Below are positions 51,439 to 59,431 of a stretch of DNA of 64,000 nucleotides, one piece after another. The first letter of the stretch is position 1. Each line of letters starts with the position of its first letter. The DNA comes from Streptomyces lanatus (GTDB lineage: Bacteria > Actinomycetota > Actinomycetes > Streptomycetales > Streptomycetaceae). The notes under the pieces were generated by a model. That model saw nothing but the letters and a program-made list of their open reading frames with translations, was not told the origin of the DNA and made no database searches. Both the position numbers and the translations under genes were made by a program. The stretch lies in contig NZ_BNBM01000023.1 of the NCBI RefSeq assembly GCF_014655715.1, positions 111,025 to 175,024 on the forward strand, written 5' to 3'.

Positions 51439-53074
51439 GTGGCGAGCAAGACGGTTGAGGATGTGCTGTTTCCCGGGATCGACGTGCGGGTGGAGGGGGT
51501 CAGCGACTCCTCGGACGCCTTGGTGGTGGAGGCCGTGTCGACGGCCTGCCCAGGCCGGTGCCCGAACTGCTGCAAGCAGGCCCGCCGCGTACACAGCACG
51601 TATCAACGCACCCTGGATGAGCGGCCGTTGGGCTCATGCCGGGTCGTCGTCCGGCTGCGGGTACGCCGGTACTTCTGCGATCGCGGGGGCTGTTCGCGCA
51701 CGACATTCGTCGAGCAGGTGCCGGGGCTGTCCGCGCGGTACCGCCGTTCCAGCACCGGGCTGGTGGGCTGGCTGCGGTCGATCGCGATCGAGCTCGGCGG
51801 CCGTCCCGCCGGCCGGCTGTACCGCCGACTACGGCTGGCCGCGGGCCGGACGCGTCTGCTCAGGCTGCTGACGGCGCCAGCAGTGCCGGACCGTGCCCCG
51901 CGGGTGCTGGGGGTGGACGAGTTCGCCTTCCGCAAGGGCTGCACCTACGGCACCGTGCTGGTCGACGTCGAGGCCGGCCGGGTCGTGGACGTGCTGCCAG
52001 ACCGCACCTCCGAGACGTTCGCAGCCTGGCTCACCGAGCATCCCGGTGCGGAGATCATCTGCCGAGACCGGGCCACCGCCTACACCAAGGCGGTCAGGAA
52101 AGCCGCCCCCGATGCCCTCGAAGTCGCTGATCGCTGGCACCTGCTGCAGAACCTGTCCGCCGCAGTCGAGAAGACCTGCCACCAACACCGCGACTGCCTG
52201 CGCAAACATGCAGAGGAAGAGACGGTGACCGAAGCGCCCGCGGTTCCCCCGATGCTGTTACCGCCCGCGGAACTGCCCCGCACCCAGATCATCGAGCGCA
52301 CCCGCCACCGCTACGAGGACATCCACCGCCTGCTGGAGAAACACTGGACAATCAGCGCCATCGCCCGACGCCTGAACCTCGAACGCAAGGCCGTCCGCTG
52401 CTTCCGCGACACCAACCTCGACCAGCTGCTCGTCTCCGCCCACGAACGCCGACCCAACGGCGTCCTGGAGCCGTTCAGGGCGTACCTCAACGCCCGCTTC
52501 ACCGAAGCCCAAGGCCAGGTCAGCGGCACACGCCTGTTCCTGGAAATCCAGGCTAGCGGCTACCGAGGCAGCCGCCAGGTGATCCGCAAACCCCTCGCCG
52601 CCCTCCGCGCGGGCACCGCCGAACCGGTCCGGGCCGACATTCCGAGCCCTCGCAAGATCACCTCGTGGATCATGCGGCCCCGGGAGACGCTCACCGAAAG
52701 CCAGGACGAGCGACTCCTTCAAGTCCGGCTCGCCTGCCCGGACATCACCCGGGCATGCGATCTCGCTCGGACGTTCGCTGACCTGGTCCGTCACCAGCGC
52801 GGATACCTGCTGCTGGAGTGGGTCCGGCAGGCCGAGCAGGACGCGCCGAAGCCGATGAAGGGCGTCGCCGGTTTCCTCCGCCAGGACCTCGACGCGGTCA
52901 CCGCCGGCCTCACTCTCCCCCTGGAGTTCCGGCGTCGTCGAAGGCCACGTGAACCGGGTGAAAACGCTCAAGCGAGCCATGTACGGCCGGGCCTCGTTCG
53001 GACTCCTCCGCACTCGCATCCTCACTCAGCCGGCGATGCCCCTTCAGCGGGCCTCTGATGGTGAGGAAGGTTGA
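51439..53074 (+). pseudogene. ISL3 transposase with C-terminal frameshift
   Basis: A near full-length transposase: zinc-binding CPGRCPNCCKQ...YFCDRGGCSRTTF, then catalytic D160 (VLGVDEFAFRKG) and D210 (ICRDRATAY), then the helical insert. At about 52918 one extra C in a C-run (CTCCCCCTGG) shifts the frame. The true end, WSSGVVEGHVNRVKTLKRAM and YGRASFGLLRTRIL, with the catalytic E of VVEG, continues in another frame to TGA 53074. As it stands the third catalytic residue is lost. The GTG at 51439 is the likely start. Confidence 0.85.
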
Positions 53075-53471
53075 GCTGTTCATGCAGGAGAGCCGCGGCC
53101 TGGAGGTCATTGGTGACCATCACCTGAGCCAACCTGCCCGCGACTGCGATCACGGTGCCCCAAGCTGGAGCGTCTAGATAGACCTCGTCCGGGGCACCGC
53201 GACCTACTTCTTCCTGCACCGTCGAGTAGACCTTGCCCAGCTCCTTCATGAGCGCGACTTCCTCCTCCGTCCGCAGGCTCTTGCCCAGCCACGGCGCGGG
53301 ATCGTCTGCGTTGCAGAAGTCGTCGAACAGAACAGTGACCACGTAGTCCAGGTCCTCGAACTCCTCCGGCCGCAGCCAGACATCGCGCTGCCATGAGGGA
53401 CTCGCAAGGGCGAGAACCGCTGGCACAACATGAAGTCGAAAGGCCGGGAACTCAATGCCGTGATCCGTCAC
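53022..53471 (-). CDS. SCO4402-family protein (passenger gene)
   Basis: A 149-residue protein. RLHVVPAVLALASPSWQRDV, WLRPEEFEDLDYVVTVLFDD and FCNADDPAPWLGKSLRTEEE match the Streptomyces SCO4402 family, whose function is not known to me. GTG start at 53471. It is convergent with the transposase gene, overlapping its 3' end by about 50 bases, and ends within the IS boundary. Many genomes carry such genes outside IS elements, possibly as immunity-like or regulatory small proteins (inference). Confidence 0.75.
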   Translation of the reverse strand: MTDHGIEFPAFRLHVVPAVLALASPSWQRDVWLRPEEFEDLDYVVTVLFDDFCNADDPAPWLGKSLRTEEEVALMKELGKVYSTVQEEVGRGAPDEVYLDAPAWGTVIAVAGRLAQVMVTNDLQAAALLHEQLNLPHHQRPAEGASPAE

Positions 53472-53524
53472 GTCGCGAGCCTACTGACACGGTGGGGGAC
53501 ACCACCCACTGGCCACTGCGCCTG

Positions 53525-53622
53525 TTCACGAAACTGCGGACAGAGCCCTGAAATCGACCAGTGCCGCTCATCACCCCCACTCACTCCGGCGTTCAACCGA
53601 GTGGGGATATACAACGAGCGAA
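53525..53622. repeat. Right long inverted repeat (R3) enclosing the ISL3 element
   Basis: The reverse complement reads CGCTCGTTGTATATCCCCAC, GTTGAAC, GAGTGGGG, CACTGGTCGATTTCA and GGGCTCTGTCCGCAGTTTCG, aligning with 51288-51386 over nearly 100 bases with scattered mismatches. Confidence 0.75.
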
Positions 53623-53672
53623 CTGGAGTTCGGATGGTGCGGTACCCGGCGCCGCGTCCCTATCGTTGCGCC

Positions 53673-54467
53673 ATGACGGACGAACAACTCCCTGCGAGGG
53701 TCTTCCCCAACCGCTTTCCCGAAGCGATGGACTCCCGGCCTGGGGTGCCGCAGGACCGCTGCCACTGCTTCAACCAGGTCCGCGTGAGTGCCCCCGGCGC
53801 GGCCACGTCCTTCCACCCCGAGATCCAGGACACTCATGCTCCAGGCTGGCTCCGGTTGCTGGAACTGATCGAAGAGGCGGCGACCGACGGGCGGGAGGAA
53901 TTCCGCCCGCTGCCGGAGCTGAGCCCGGAGCAGCGGCGGCAGATCGTGACCCTGCCGGCGTCGATCGGACGGCTGACGGCGGTGCGCACCCTCGTGCTGT
54001 ACGGGAGCAACCTGGTGCGAATACCCCCGGAGATCGGCGATATGACGAACCTGGAGGGGTTCAGCCCGTACACGTCGGGACGGCTGCACTGGTTCCCGTA
54101 CGAAATCACACGGTGCGCTCGGCTGGTGAACAGCACAGTGAGCACACGCTCGATATACGGCAACTACAAGTACCGGCCACCGTTACCACGGCTCCAGCTG
54201 CCCGGCGATACGGTCCTGGATCTTGACGGCCTGGATCCCTCCCGCTGGGGCACCACCGCGGCCCGCACCTGCAGTGTGTGCACCGGGCCGATCTCGGCAA
54301 CTGGCCCGCACCAGGCTTGGCTCTCCAAGGTGGTGGCGACCGACGTCCTGCCGCTACTGGTCAACGCCTGCTCCCAGGCGTGCCTCGACGCTCTGCCACC
54401 TGGGGCGAAGGGCTACATCCCTACACCTCATCGGGGCGGCGCGATCGAACAGCCTGCGCCGCGTTGA
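53673..54467 (+). CDS. Leucine-rich-repeat protein with cysteine-rich C-terminus
   Basis: A 264-residue cytosolic protein. Residues about 95-130 hold one to two leucine-rich repeats (LPASIGRLTAVRTLVLYGSN, then LVRIPPEIGDMTNLEGF). The C-terminal part has paired cysteines (CSVCTGPI... CSQACLDALP) that could bind zinc. Start ATG 53673. The rare short repeat number suggests a small curved binding module rather than a full solenoid. Function unknown. Confidence 0.7.
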   Translation: MTDEQLPARVFPNRFPEAMDSRPGVPQDRCHCFNQVRVSAPGAATSFHPEIQDTHAPGWLRLLELIEEAATDGREEFRPLPELSPEQRRQIVTLPASIGRLTAVRTLVLYGSNLVRIPPEIGDMTNLEGFSPYTSGRLHWFPYEITRCARLVNSTVSTRSIYGNYKYRPPLPRLQLPGDTVLDLDGLDPSRWGTTAARTCSVCTGPISATGPHQAWLSKVVATDVLPLLVNACSQACLDALPPGAKGYIPTPHRGGAIEQPAPR

Positions 54468-54499
54468 GCGTCGTGCTCTGGAGCACGGGGCGGTCCGCT

Positions 54500-54590
54500 T
54501 GCCACCGAGCGGGGTGGGTGAGGAGATTCACTGAGCAGGTCTGAGTTACTGCCGAGCAAGGGGTGGCCGTTTTCAACGAGCCCTATCACC
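54500..54590. repeat. Repeat copy R4, inverted relative to R1
   Basis: Reverse complement reads GGGCTCGTTGAAAACGGCCA, CACCCC, then GACCTGCTCAGTGAATCTCC, CACCCACC. It pairs with 49640-49715 as widely spaced inverted repeats (about 4.9 kb apart) around the MBL and ISL3 segment. The following 54601-54867 holds no gene I recognise. Confidence 0.5.
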
Positions 54591-54867
54591 CCGACTGACC
54601 GGCCCGGTACAGCCTGCAATACGGACGTCGATTGCTGACCCGTAGGAACCAACGGGCTTTGCAGGTCGTCGCCGGGTCTACCGGCCGCGGCGGTATGGCA
54701 CGCACCAGCAGTCGGATCAACTCGTCTGCGGTGACGTACGGTTTGGAGAACAGCACCCGCACGCCGCGTGGTTGGACTGAGCAGCAGGGGAGCCGCCCGT
54801 TCGGCCCCGCCGAAGGCGGCCTGGGGCGTCCGGCGCCCGGCGGCGGGAGTCGAACTAATATCCCGTC

Positions 54868-55204
54868 GTGACGTACGACTTTCCGAACGAGCTCCTCAGC
54901 CCGCAGCGGGACCTCAACCAGGTACGGGCCGACCTCACCGCCTTGTACAAGCAGCTGCCCTACTCCGTCGAACCACTGGAGGGCGGACAGCGCCCCGAGG
55001 GATATCCGGACTCGCCGGGCTGGTCGGAGCAGGAGCAGACTGAGGTCGCCGCGCTGCGCCGGCGGGAACGTGAGCTGTCCGCGGTGATCGACGCACGCCT
55101 TCTGGGATGAGGTGGCAGGGCCGGAGCGTCCAGACGCCCGCAGCCAGCTCAAGCACGCCTTCACGCTCACGGCCGCTTCGCGGGGCGAAGGGCAGGAGGA
55201 GTAG
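54868..55204 (+). pseudogene. Small conserved hypothetical gene with one frameshift
   Basis: From GTG 54868, MTYDFPNELLSPQRDLNQVR runs to PGWSEQEQTEVAALRRRERE. Near 55097 one base too many ends the frame early (LLG stop). The expected continuation FWDEVAGPERPDARSQLKHA and a short tail to TAG 55204 lies in the next frame. The intact gene would code for about 112 residues. Function unknown; the pattern is known to me as a small conserved Streptomyces protein. Confidence 0.6.
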
Positions 55205-55622
55205 CCGAGCCGCCCATCAGCCCGCACGCCTCGCCCTGCTCGCCACCACGATCAACTGCGCCATCGCCGCCCTCATCCGCGACGCCGGCACCCCCACCGT
55301 CGAGGACCGCGTCCGCGCCCTGCGCAGCGAGCTCGACGTCGCCGGGCTCACCTCCATGACGCCCACCCTCGAACTCGCCCATGCCTTCCACCAGGCCGTC
55401 CTCGACGACCGCGAGGCGCTGACGGACACCATCGCCCGGCTACGCGCACAGACCCGAGACGGCACGTACGCCTACTACACCGACATCGTCCACTTCATGG
55501 CCGGCCTCCCGCTCCCCGCCGACCACCCCGCTCCGCACTGGCTCGATGGCGAAGTAGCCACGCGTGCACGGTGGCACGACCTCGTCACGACCCGGCGTGA
55601 CCTTCTGCACGTAAGACGGTGA
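55203..55622 (+). CDS. Conserved hypothetical protein, start codon uncertain
   Basis: The frame reads SRAAHQPARLALLATTINCA, IAALIRDAGTPTVEDRVRAL and ends in DLVTTRRDLLHVRR. An AGGAGG box lies at 55195-55200, but the codon where ATG would be expected is AGT, so initiation is unclear (a single rearrangement of ATG is possible). An upstream in-frame ATG at 55107 would give an unrelated N-terminus. Mostly helical, function unknown. It follows the previous small gene directly, as in an operon. Confidence 0.5.
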   Translation, partial: SRAAHQPARLALLATTINCAIAALIRDAGTPTVEDRVRALRSELDVAGLTSMTPTLELAHAFHQAVLDDREALTDTIARLRAQTRDGTYAYYTDIVHFMAGLPLPADHPAPHWLDGEVATRARWHDLVTTRRDLLHVRR

Positions 55623-55625
55623 CCC

Positions 55626-55770
55626 ATCGATGCGGGACTGGCGGGCCTTCTCGGCGGTGTCATCGGGGCAGCAGTGGGAGCGATCGGTGCAACGGCGTCG
55701 GCGTACATCACGGGACGCAAGGCGGAACAGCAGACAGGGATCCAGACCCAGGCCCAACTGACTAACTGCC
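55626..55770 (+). pseudogene. Fragment of a small membrane-protein gene
   Basis: DAGLAGLLGGVIGAAVGAIG then ATASAYITGRKAEQQTGIQT is one glycine-rich membrane helix followed by a basic/polar segment, the N-terminus of a known type of small Streptomyces membrane protein. The start codon is replaced by ATC and the sequence loses coherence near 55770. Confidence 0.45.
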
Positions 55771-56016
55771 ACCAACGCTGGCGTTGCACTCCATGGAGGA
55801 GCCCATACGCGTGCCCTGCGCGCCCGCAAAACCTTCGCCGTGGAGCAGTTCGGCTGCCAGGCCTTTCCCGATCTCGGCCTCGCCGAGGATGTCGACGGGT
55901 GTGTCGCTCGTTCGGCACGAGAAGCCTTGGCGGATGGGGTCGTCGGCACTGGCGGGTGTGGCGAGGACGCCGAGGAACACGGCGGCTCCAAGGGCGGTGG
56001 CAGCGATGCGGCGCAT
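55762..56016 (-). CDS. Small secreted protein
   Basis: An 84-residue product from ATG 56016 with a clear signal peptide (RIAATALGAAVFLGVLATP, cleavage after ASA). The mature part of about 60 residues has two cysteines (GFSCRTSDTPVDILGEAEIG; SSMECN). Not recognised. The C-terminus meets the membrane-protein fragment from the other strand, so it may be truncated. Confidence 0.5.
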   Translation of the reverse strand: MRRIAATALGAAVFLGVLATPASADDPIRQGFSCRTSDTPVDILGEAEIGKGLAAELLHGEGFAGAQGTRMGSSMECNASVGGS

Positions 56017-56089
56017 GAAGTTCCGTTCAGACAGGGTTCAGCATGGTCTTACGGCCTCTCCCCATGCGCCTGCACCCCCATGCGCTGTG

Positions 56090-56287
56090 TCACCCGAACG
56101 ACTGGGAAACCGAGGCCACCGAGCATCTGGCAGACGCAGTCCCTGTTCCGACGATGCCCAGCAGAAGCCACGGAGACTGCCAAAGGACAAAGAGGGCGAC
56201 CGTCACCCCGGCCGCCACTATGCCTGCCCGCTGACGTAATTCTCGCTTCCGCTGCGTCTTGGTGCGGCGTCCCTTCCGCTTCGGCAT
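56090..56287 (-). CDS. Small basic membrane protein
   Basis: A 65-residue product from ATG 56287: very basic N-terminus (MPKRKGRRTKTQRKRELRQ), one membrane helix (AGIVAAGVTVALFVLWQSPW) and a short tail. A G-rich box precedes the start. The tail after LLGIVG may be frameshifted. Function unknown. Confidence 0.45.
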   Translation of the reverse strand: MPKRKGRRTKTQRKRELRQRAGIVAAGVTVALFVLWQSPWLLLGIVGTGTASARCSVASVSQSFG

Positions 56288-56399
56288 CGGATCGGTCCCC
56301 CCTATGGCGAATCTGGTGGGCAGTGTGAAGGCGCGTGGCAGCAGTGCCAAGTACGCGTTTTCCGGCCAACGACAAGTGGCATGAGGGCTGGGCCTCACA

Positions 56400-56647
56400 T
56401 CCTGATGGGGATGCTCGGCCTCGATTCGATCCGTGAGGCCACGTTCCTGTTCCACGGCCCGAACCGGCTCACTCCGTAGGCGTGGGAGAGGGCAGCCAAA
56501 TGACGGTCCCTGGGAATGAAGCAGTGTTGGGCGGCATCCAGGAGGGGCGAAGCGTCGTCCGCCGGGTGAGTGCATCTAGACAGCCCGGCGGGCGGGATGC
56601 CTGCCTGGTTCAACGCACCTGTGCGCCCCTGCGGTTCAAGGGGCTCG
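56400..56647. other. Non-coding or degraded stretch
   Basis: Short frames only. On the plus strand a coherent piece, SIREATFLFHGPNRLTP, looks like a decayed C-terminus. Nothing assignable. Confidence 0.3.
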
Positions 56648-56689
56648 CTTCGGTTGGGGCGGATGCAGGATGCACCGCCCCAACCGAAG
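56648..56689 (-). terminator. Strong hairpin terminator
   Basis: Perfect 15-base arms CTTCGGTTGGGGCGG and CCGCCCCAACCGAAG around a 12-base loop, 14 bases beyond the stop of the minus-strand gene at 56704. Confidence 0.85.
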
Positions 56690-56703
56690 GCGTGCGGTGG
56701 TGA

Positions 56704-57306
56704 TCAGGAGTAGTCGCCGCGTTCGGCCCGGTGCAGGATGTCGCGTTCCCGGCCGGTCTGGGTGTTGAGCGAGTCCTCGTGGTCGATGACGATGGTGTCG
56801 TCAGCCGACTGGGCACGTACCTGGGCTCCGTAAGCGTCGGTCGCCTTCACCAGGACAGCGTCCTGCTGTGCGGCGGGCCAGCTTTGGATCAGGTAGGACT
56901 CCACGACCTCGTCCACGGGTGTCTGGTCGACGGCCCGGTCCCTGCCGCGCGCATGGACGCGCAGCCGGTACGGGCCTGGCCCTTGGGACGCCAGAGAGGG
57001 CAGGTCCGCAGGGTCGTCCATGAAATGAGTCACCAGCACTTCCCCGGAACGGGAGTGGCACGAGATCTCAGCGATCTCTTCCCAGTCCGCGGCCACGTCG
57101 GGGGGCTGCGTGTGCACCTCGACAGTGACCTGGACGTCGCCTGTGTGAATCCCGGTGGTCACCTCGATGGCTCCGCCCGAGGCGGATACCAGCCCGTTGT
57201 AGGTGCTGTCGAGGTCGTCGGCCAGAGCCCCCTGCGGGTCCACGATCTGGAAGTGGTGGTACTGGGCGAATACCAGGCCTGTCCCGGTACGGGCTGACTC
57301 ATTCAC
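56704..57306 (-). CDS. Conserved hypothetical protein, beta-rich
   Basis: A 200-residue cytosolic protein from GTG 57306. It has alternating strand-like segments (LVFAQYHHFQIVDPQ; GDVQVTVEVHTQPPDV; GPYRLRVHARGRDRAVDQ) and ends ESYLIQSWPAAQQD followed by an acidic region. I recall this as a type of Streptomyces hypothetical with no known activity. It has its own terminator. Confidence 0.65.
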   Translation of the reverse strand: MNESARTGTGLVFAQYHHFQIVDPQGALADDLDSTYNGLVSASGGAIEVTTGIHTGDVQVTVEVHTQPPDVAADWEEIAEISCHSRSGEVLVTHFMDDPADLPSLASQGPGPYRLRVHARGRDRAVDQTPVDEVVESYLIQSWPAAQQDAVLVKATDAYGAQVRAQSADDTIVIDHEDSLNTQTGRERDILHRAERGDYS

Positions 57307-57336
57307 GACTGTTGTCTTCCCGATCTTGTCGCGGGC

Positions 57337-58823
57337 CTACCGGATCCATACTAGGAAGCGGTCCCCTTCGAGGACACGAGCGTAGGTGTAAAAGCCCCTC
57401 AGCGCGTCTCCCGCATTCTTGTTCTGCTGCGCGTTGACCATGCGCCGGCTGAACGGTCCACCGCTGTACTTGGCGCCCTGCCATGTACTGGCGAAGGGGT
57501 ACTCGTCGCAGGACTTGCCCGGCGGACGCTCCAGGCTCGACGGACAGGCCTTTTCGCGGTTCTGCTTGATCTTGGAGCGGTCGGTGAGCCGCGTCAGGTA
57601 GTTGGTCGTGCCGTGCTTGCCGGCAAGTCCGGTGGCCTGGGCGTCCTTGATGTGCTTGGCGATCTCCGGCCACGGGCCCGTCAGGCTGTAGCTGATCTCC
57701 GGCACGGCGCGAAGGTTCACGCAGCCGACCTGGCGGGGAGCGCCGGGCAGGGCGTTGTCACAGCGGACCTCTACGGTGGACAGCTTCGTGGCATCCGACG
57801 GTGCGACCCACTGGGAGTTGCTGAACCGCCAGGACGCGATGCTCCGGCCCGTTCCCCGCTGCTTGGAGGCGGCCGTGTTGATCGTGGTGTTCATGAAGAA
57901 CTGCCCGTAGGGCTCAGCACTCGCGGAGATCCCCTGTGCCGGGAAGCTCTTTTCCACGACCTTGCACTTGCCGGTGCAGGAGGCAGTCCCGGAAGCCTTG
58001 GTGCCGTTCACCGCCGCCCCCACCGGGACACCTCCATCAGCCTCGTCTGGTAGGCCCACGTCTTGGAGTCCCGGGCTGAGAAGGAGTAGCCGACGACGAG
58101 GTACTTGATACCGCCGACCTTGCGGCCCGTTCGCACATCGATGGCGTTGACCTCACCGCGCCAGATGCCGCAGCCGCGCATGCGCTCGATGTACCACGTC
58201 GAGTCCACGCCTGCGTCGGTGCACCACTTCGGTTCCTTCCACGCCGAGCGCCTGGCTGCCGCTGCCGCGGCGTCCGGCTCGTCGGCTGGTTCAGTCGCCG
58301 GGGCTGCGTCTTCTGCGGCATCCTGCGGGGTGGCTTCCATCTCGGCCAGGGCGGCCTTCTCAGCGGCAGACGTGTTGGCGGGAGCCTCGCGTCGCGACAG
58401 GGCAGCGTGTTCCTCGGAGTTGAGCTCGTCAACCGGTTCCAAGGACGACGCACACGCCGTGAACTCTCCACCGGGAGTTTCAGCGGCAGCCTTCACTTGG
58501 TCATCGCAGGTGGTCTCCTGCCCAGCCGCCAGCCCGACCCGCTGTCCGTCTTCGGCGGTTGGCGGGGCGGCCGTCGGCTCCTCCGCGGTAGCGTCGGCGC
58601 CTAGCGCCAAGTCTTCTGCAGTGGGGGCCGTCTCAGGGTCATCGACGGTGGTGTCTTCCCCCGATGAGGATTCCTCAGCAGATGGGCCAGTGGCGGACAT
58701 CCCCGTGGTCAGCGAGGTGCCCGCACCCGTTCTCGGCTCGTCGGCCCCCTGGGCAATGCCTATCTGACTGCCCAGAAGCGCCACAGTCGCAGCGCCCACG
58801 GACAGCAGTATTCGCGGTCTCAA
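57337..58823 (-). pseudogene. Secreted NucA/NucB-type deoxyribonuclease, split by a frameshift
   Basis: The upstream part (TTG start 58823 with GGGGG before it) codes for a signal peptide (ILLSVGAATVALLGSQIGIA) and a long acidic, Ala/Thr-rich propeptide. It then continues KEPKWCTDAGVDSTWYIERM up to TRLMEVS. There the frame is lost near 58030-58050, in a C/G-run. The downstream part continues GAAVNGTKASGTASCTGKCK and carries the nuclease signature SCDEYPFAST (Asp/Glu catalytic region) with FSRRMVNAQQNKNAG near the end. Together about 490 residues. The family cuts DNA outside the cell. Confidence 0.8.
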
Positions 58824-59289
58824 GTTGTACCCCCTGTTTGGTCAGAACAGCGCAGGCACGCCCCATCGTGTGGCGTGTCCACGCCGGGTCGACCTGGTCA
58901 AAGCACAGCGCACTGACAATCGGTCCCTGGGGTGTGCCTTACGTAAGCAAGCTGCAGATCAGTAGACCTACGCCACAACTCTGAGCACCGAGCCCAGATC
59001 TCGCTGTCGTCTCCGGTACGCCTCGCTATCCCCTGTAACAACGCGTCGACGGAGACGAGTAGCCGCAGAATCACGCGAGCCGAGAGAGCTGCCGGTAGCT
59101 GGGAAGGCAGCCTTGCGCCCCCGCGGTGAAGACCCTCCTGAGTGCGGAGAGGAACGGCACGCTGCCCAATGCCCCGCCGGCTGGCCCCCGTTACCGGGCA
59201 CGAATGAGGCTGCCACAATCACGTGGCGGTGAAGGCGCGGTGGCACCGCGAGTCCGCTTCTCGTCCGCGCCCCCCAGGGGACCCCCGGC
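58824..59289. other. Intergenic, no gene seen
   Basis: Upstream region of the nuclease gene and unassigned sequence. No coherent frame or clear palindrome was found. Confidence 0.4.
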
Positions 59290-59395
59290 TCCATGAGGTC
59301 CTGCTCGCCGAACTGAACGCGGCTCGGGCCTGGACTGGTCCCGCTGCGTGGTCGACTCCTCCAACCACGACTCGATATGCCCCTAGGTGACGCGC
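59290..59395 (+). mobile_element. IS5-type fragment with element end
   Basis: With one shift, LLAELNAA and LDWSRCVVDSS are the strand around the first catalytic Asp of IS5 transposases. Directly after comes CACGACTCGATATGCCCC with CTAGG, close to the end at 63918. An internal piece joined to an element tip implies internal deletion. Confidence 0.5.
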
Positions 59396-59431
59396 TGAGG
59401 TGCCGGACGCCAAGGGCGGGCAGCAGTTGAG

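Larger units (their letters stand above)
51363..53547 (+). mobile_element. ISL3-family element carrying a SCO4402-family gene
   Basis: Tips GGCTCTGTCCGCAGTTTC (51363) and its inverse ending at 53547 bound 2.2 kb that holds one frameshifted ISL3 transposase gene and one convergent SCO4402-family gene. Flanking eight-base sequences (GTTTTCAA, CTGAAATC) are not direct repeats, so a simple recent insertion is not shown. Passenger genes are known in the ISL3 family. Confidence 0.7.

Noticed and set aside
53022..53471. SCO4402-family frame considered as mere antisense shadow of the transposase
   Set aside because: It overlaps the transposase by only about 50 bases, has a coherent protein-like sequence I recognise as a Streptomyces family, and has a plausible GTG start.
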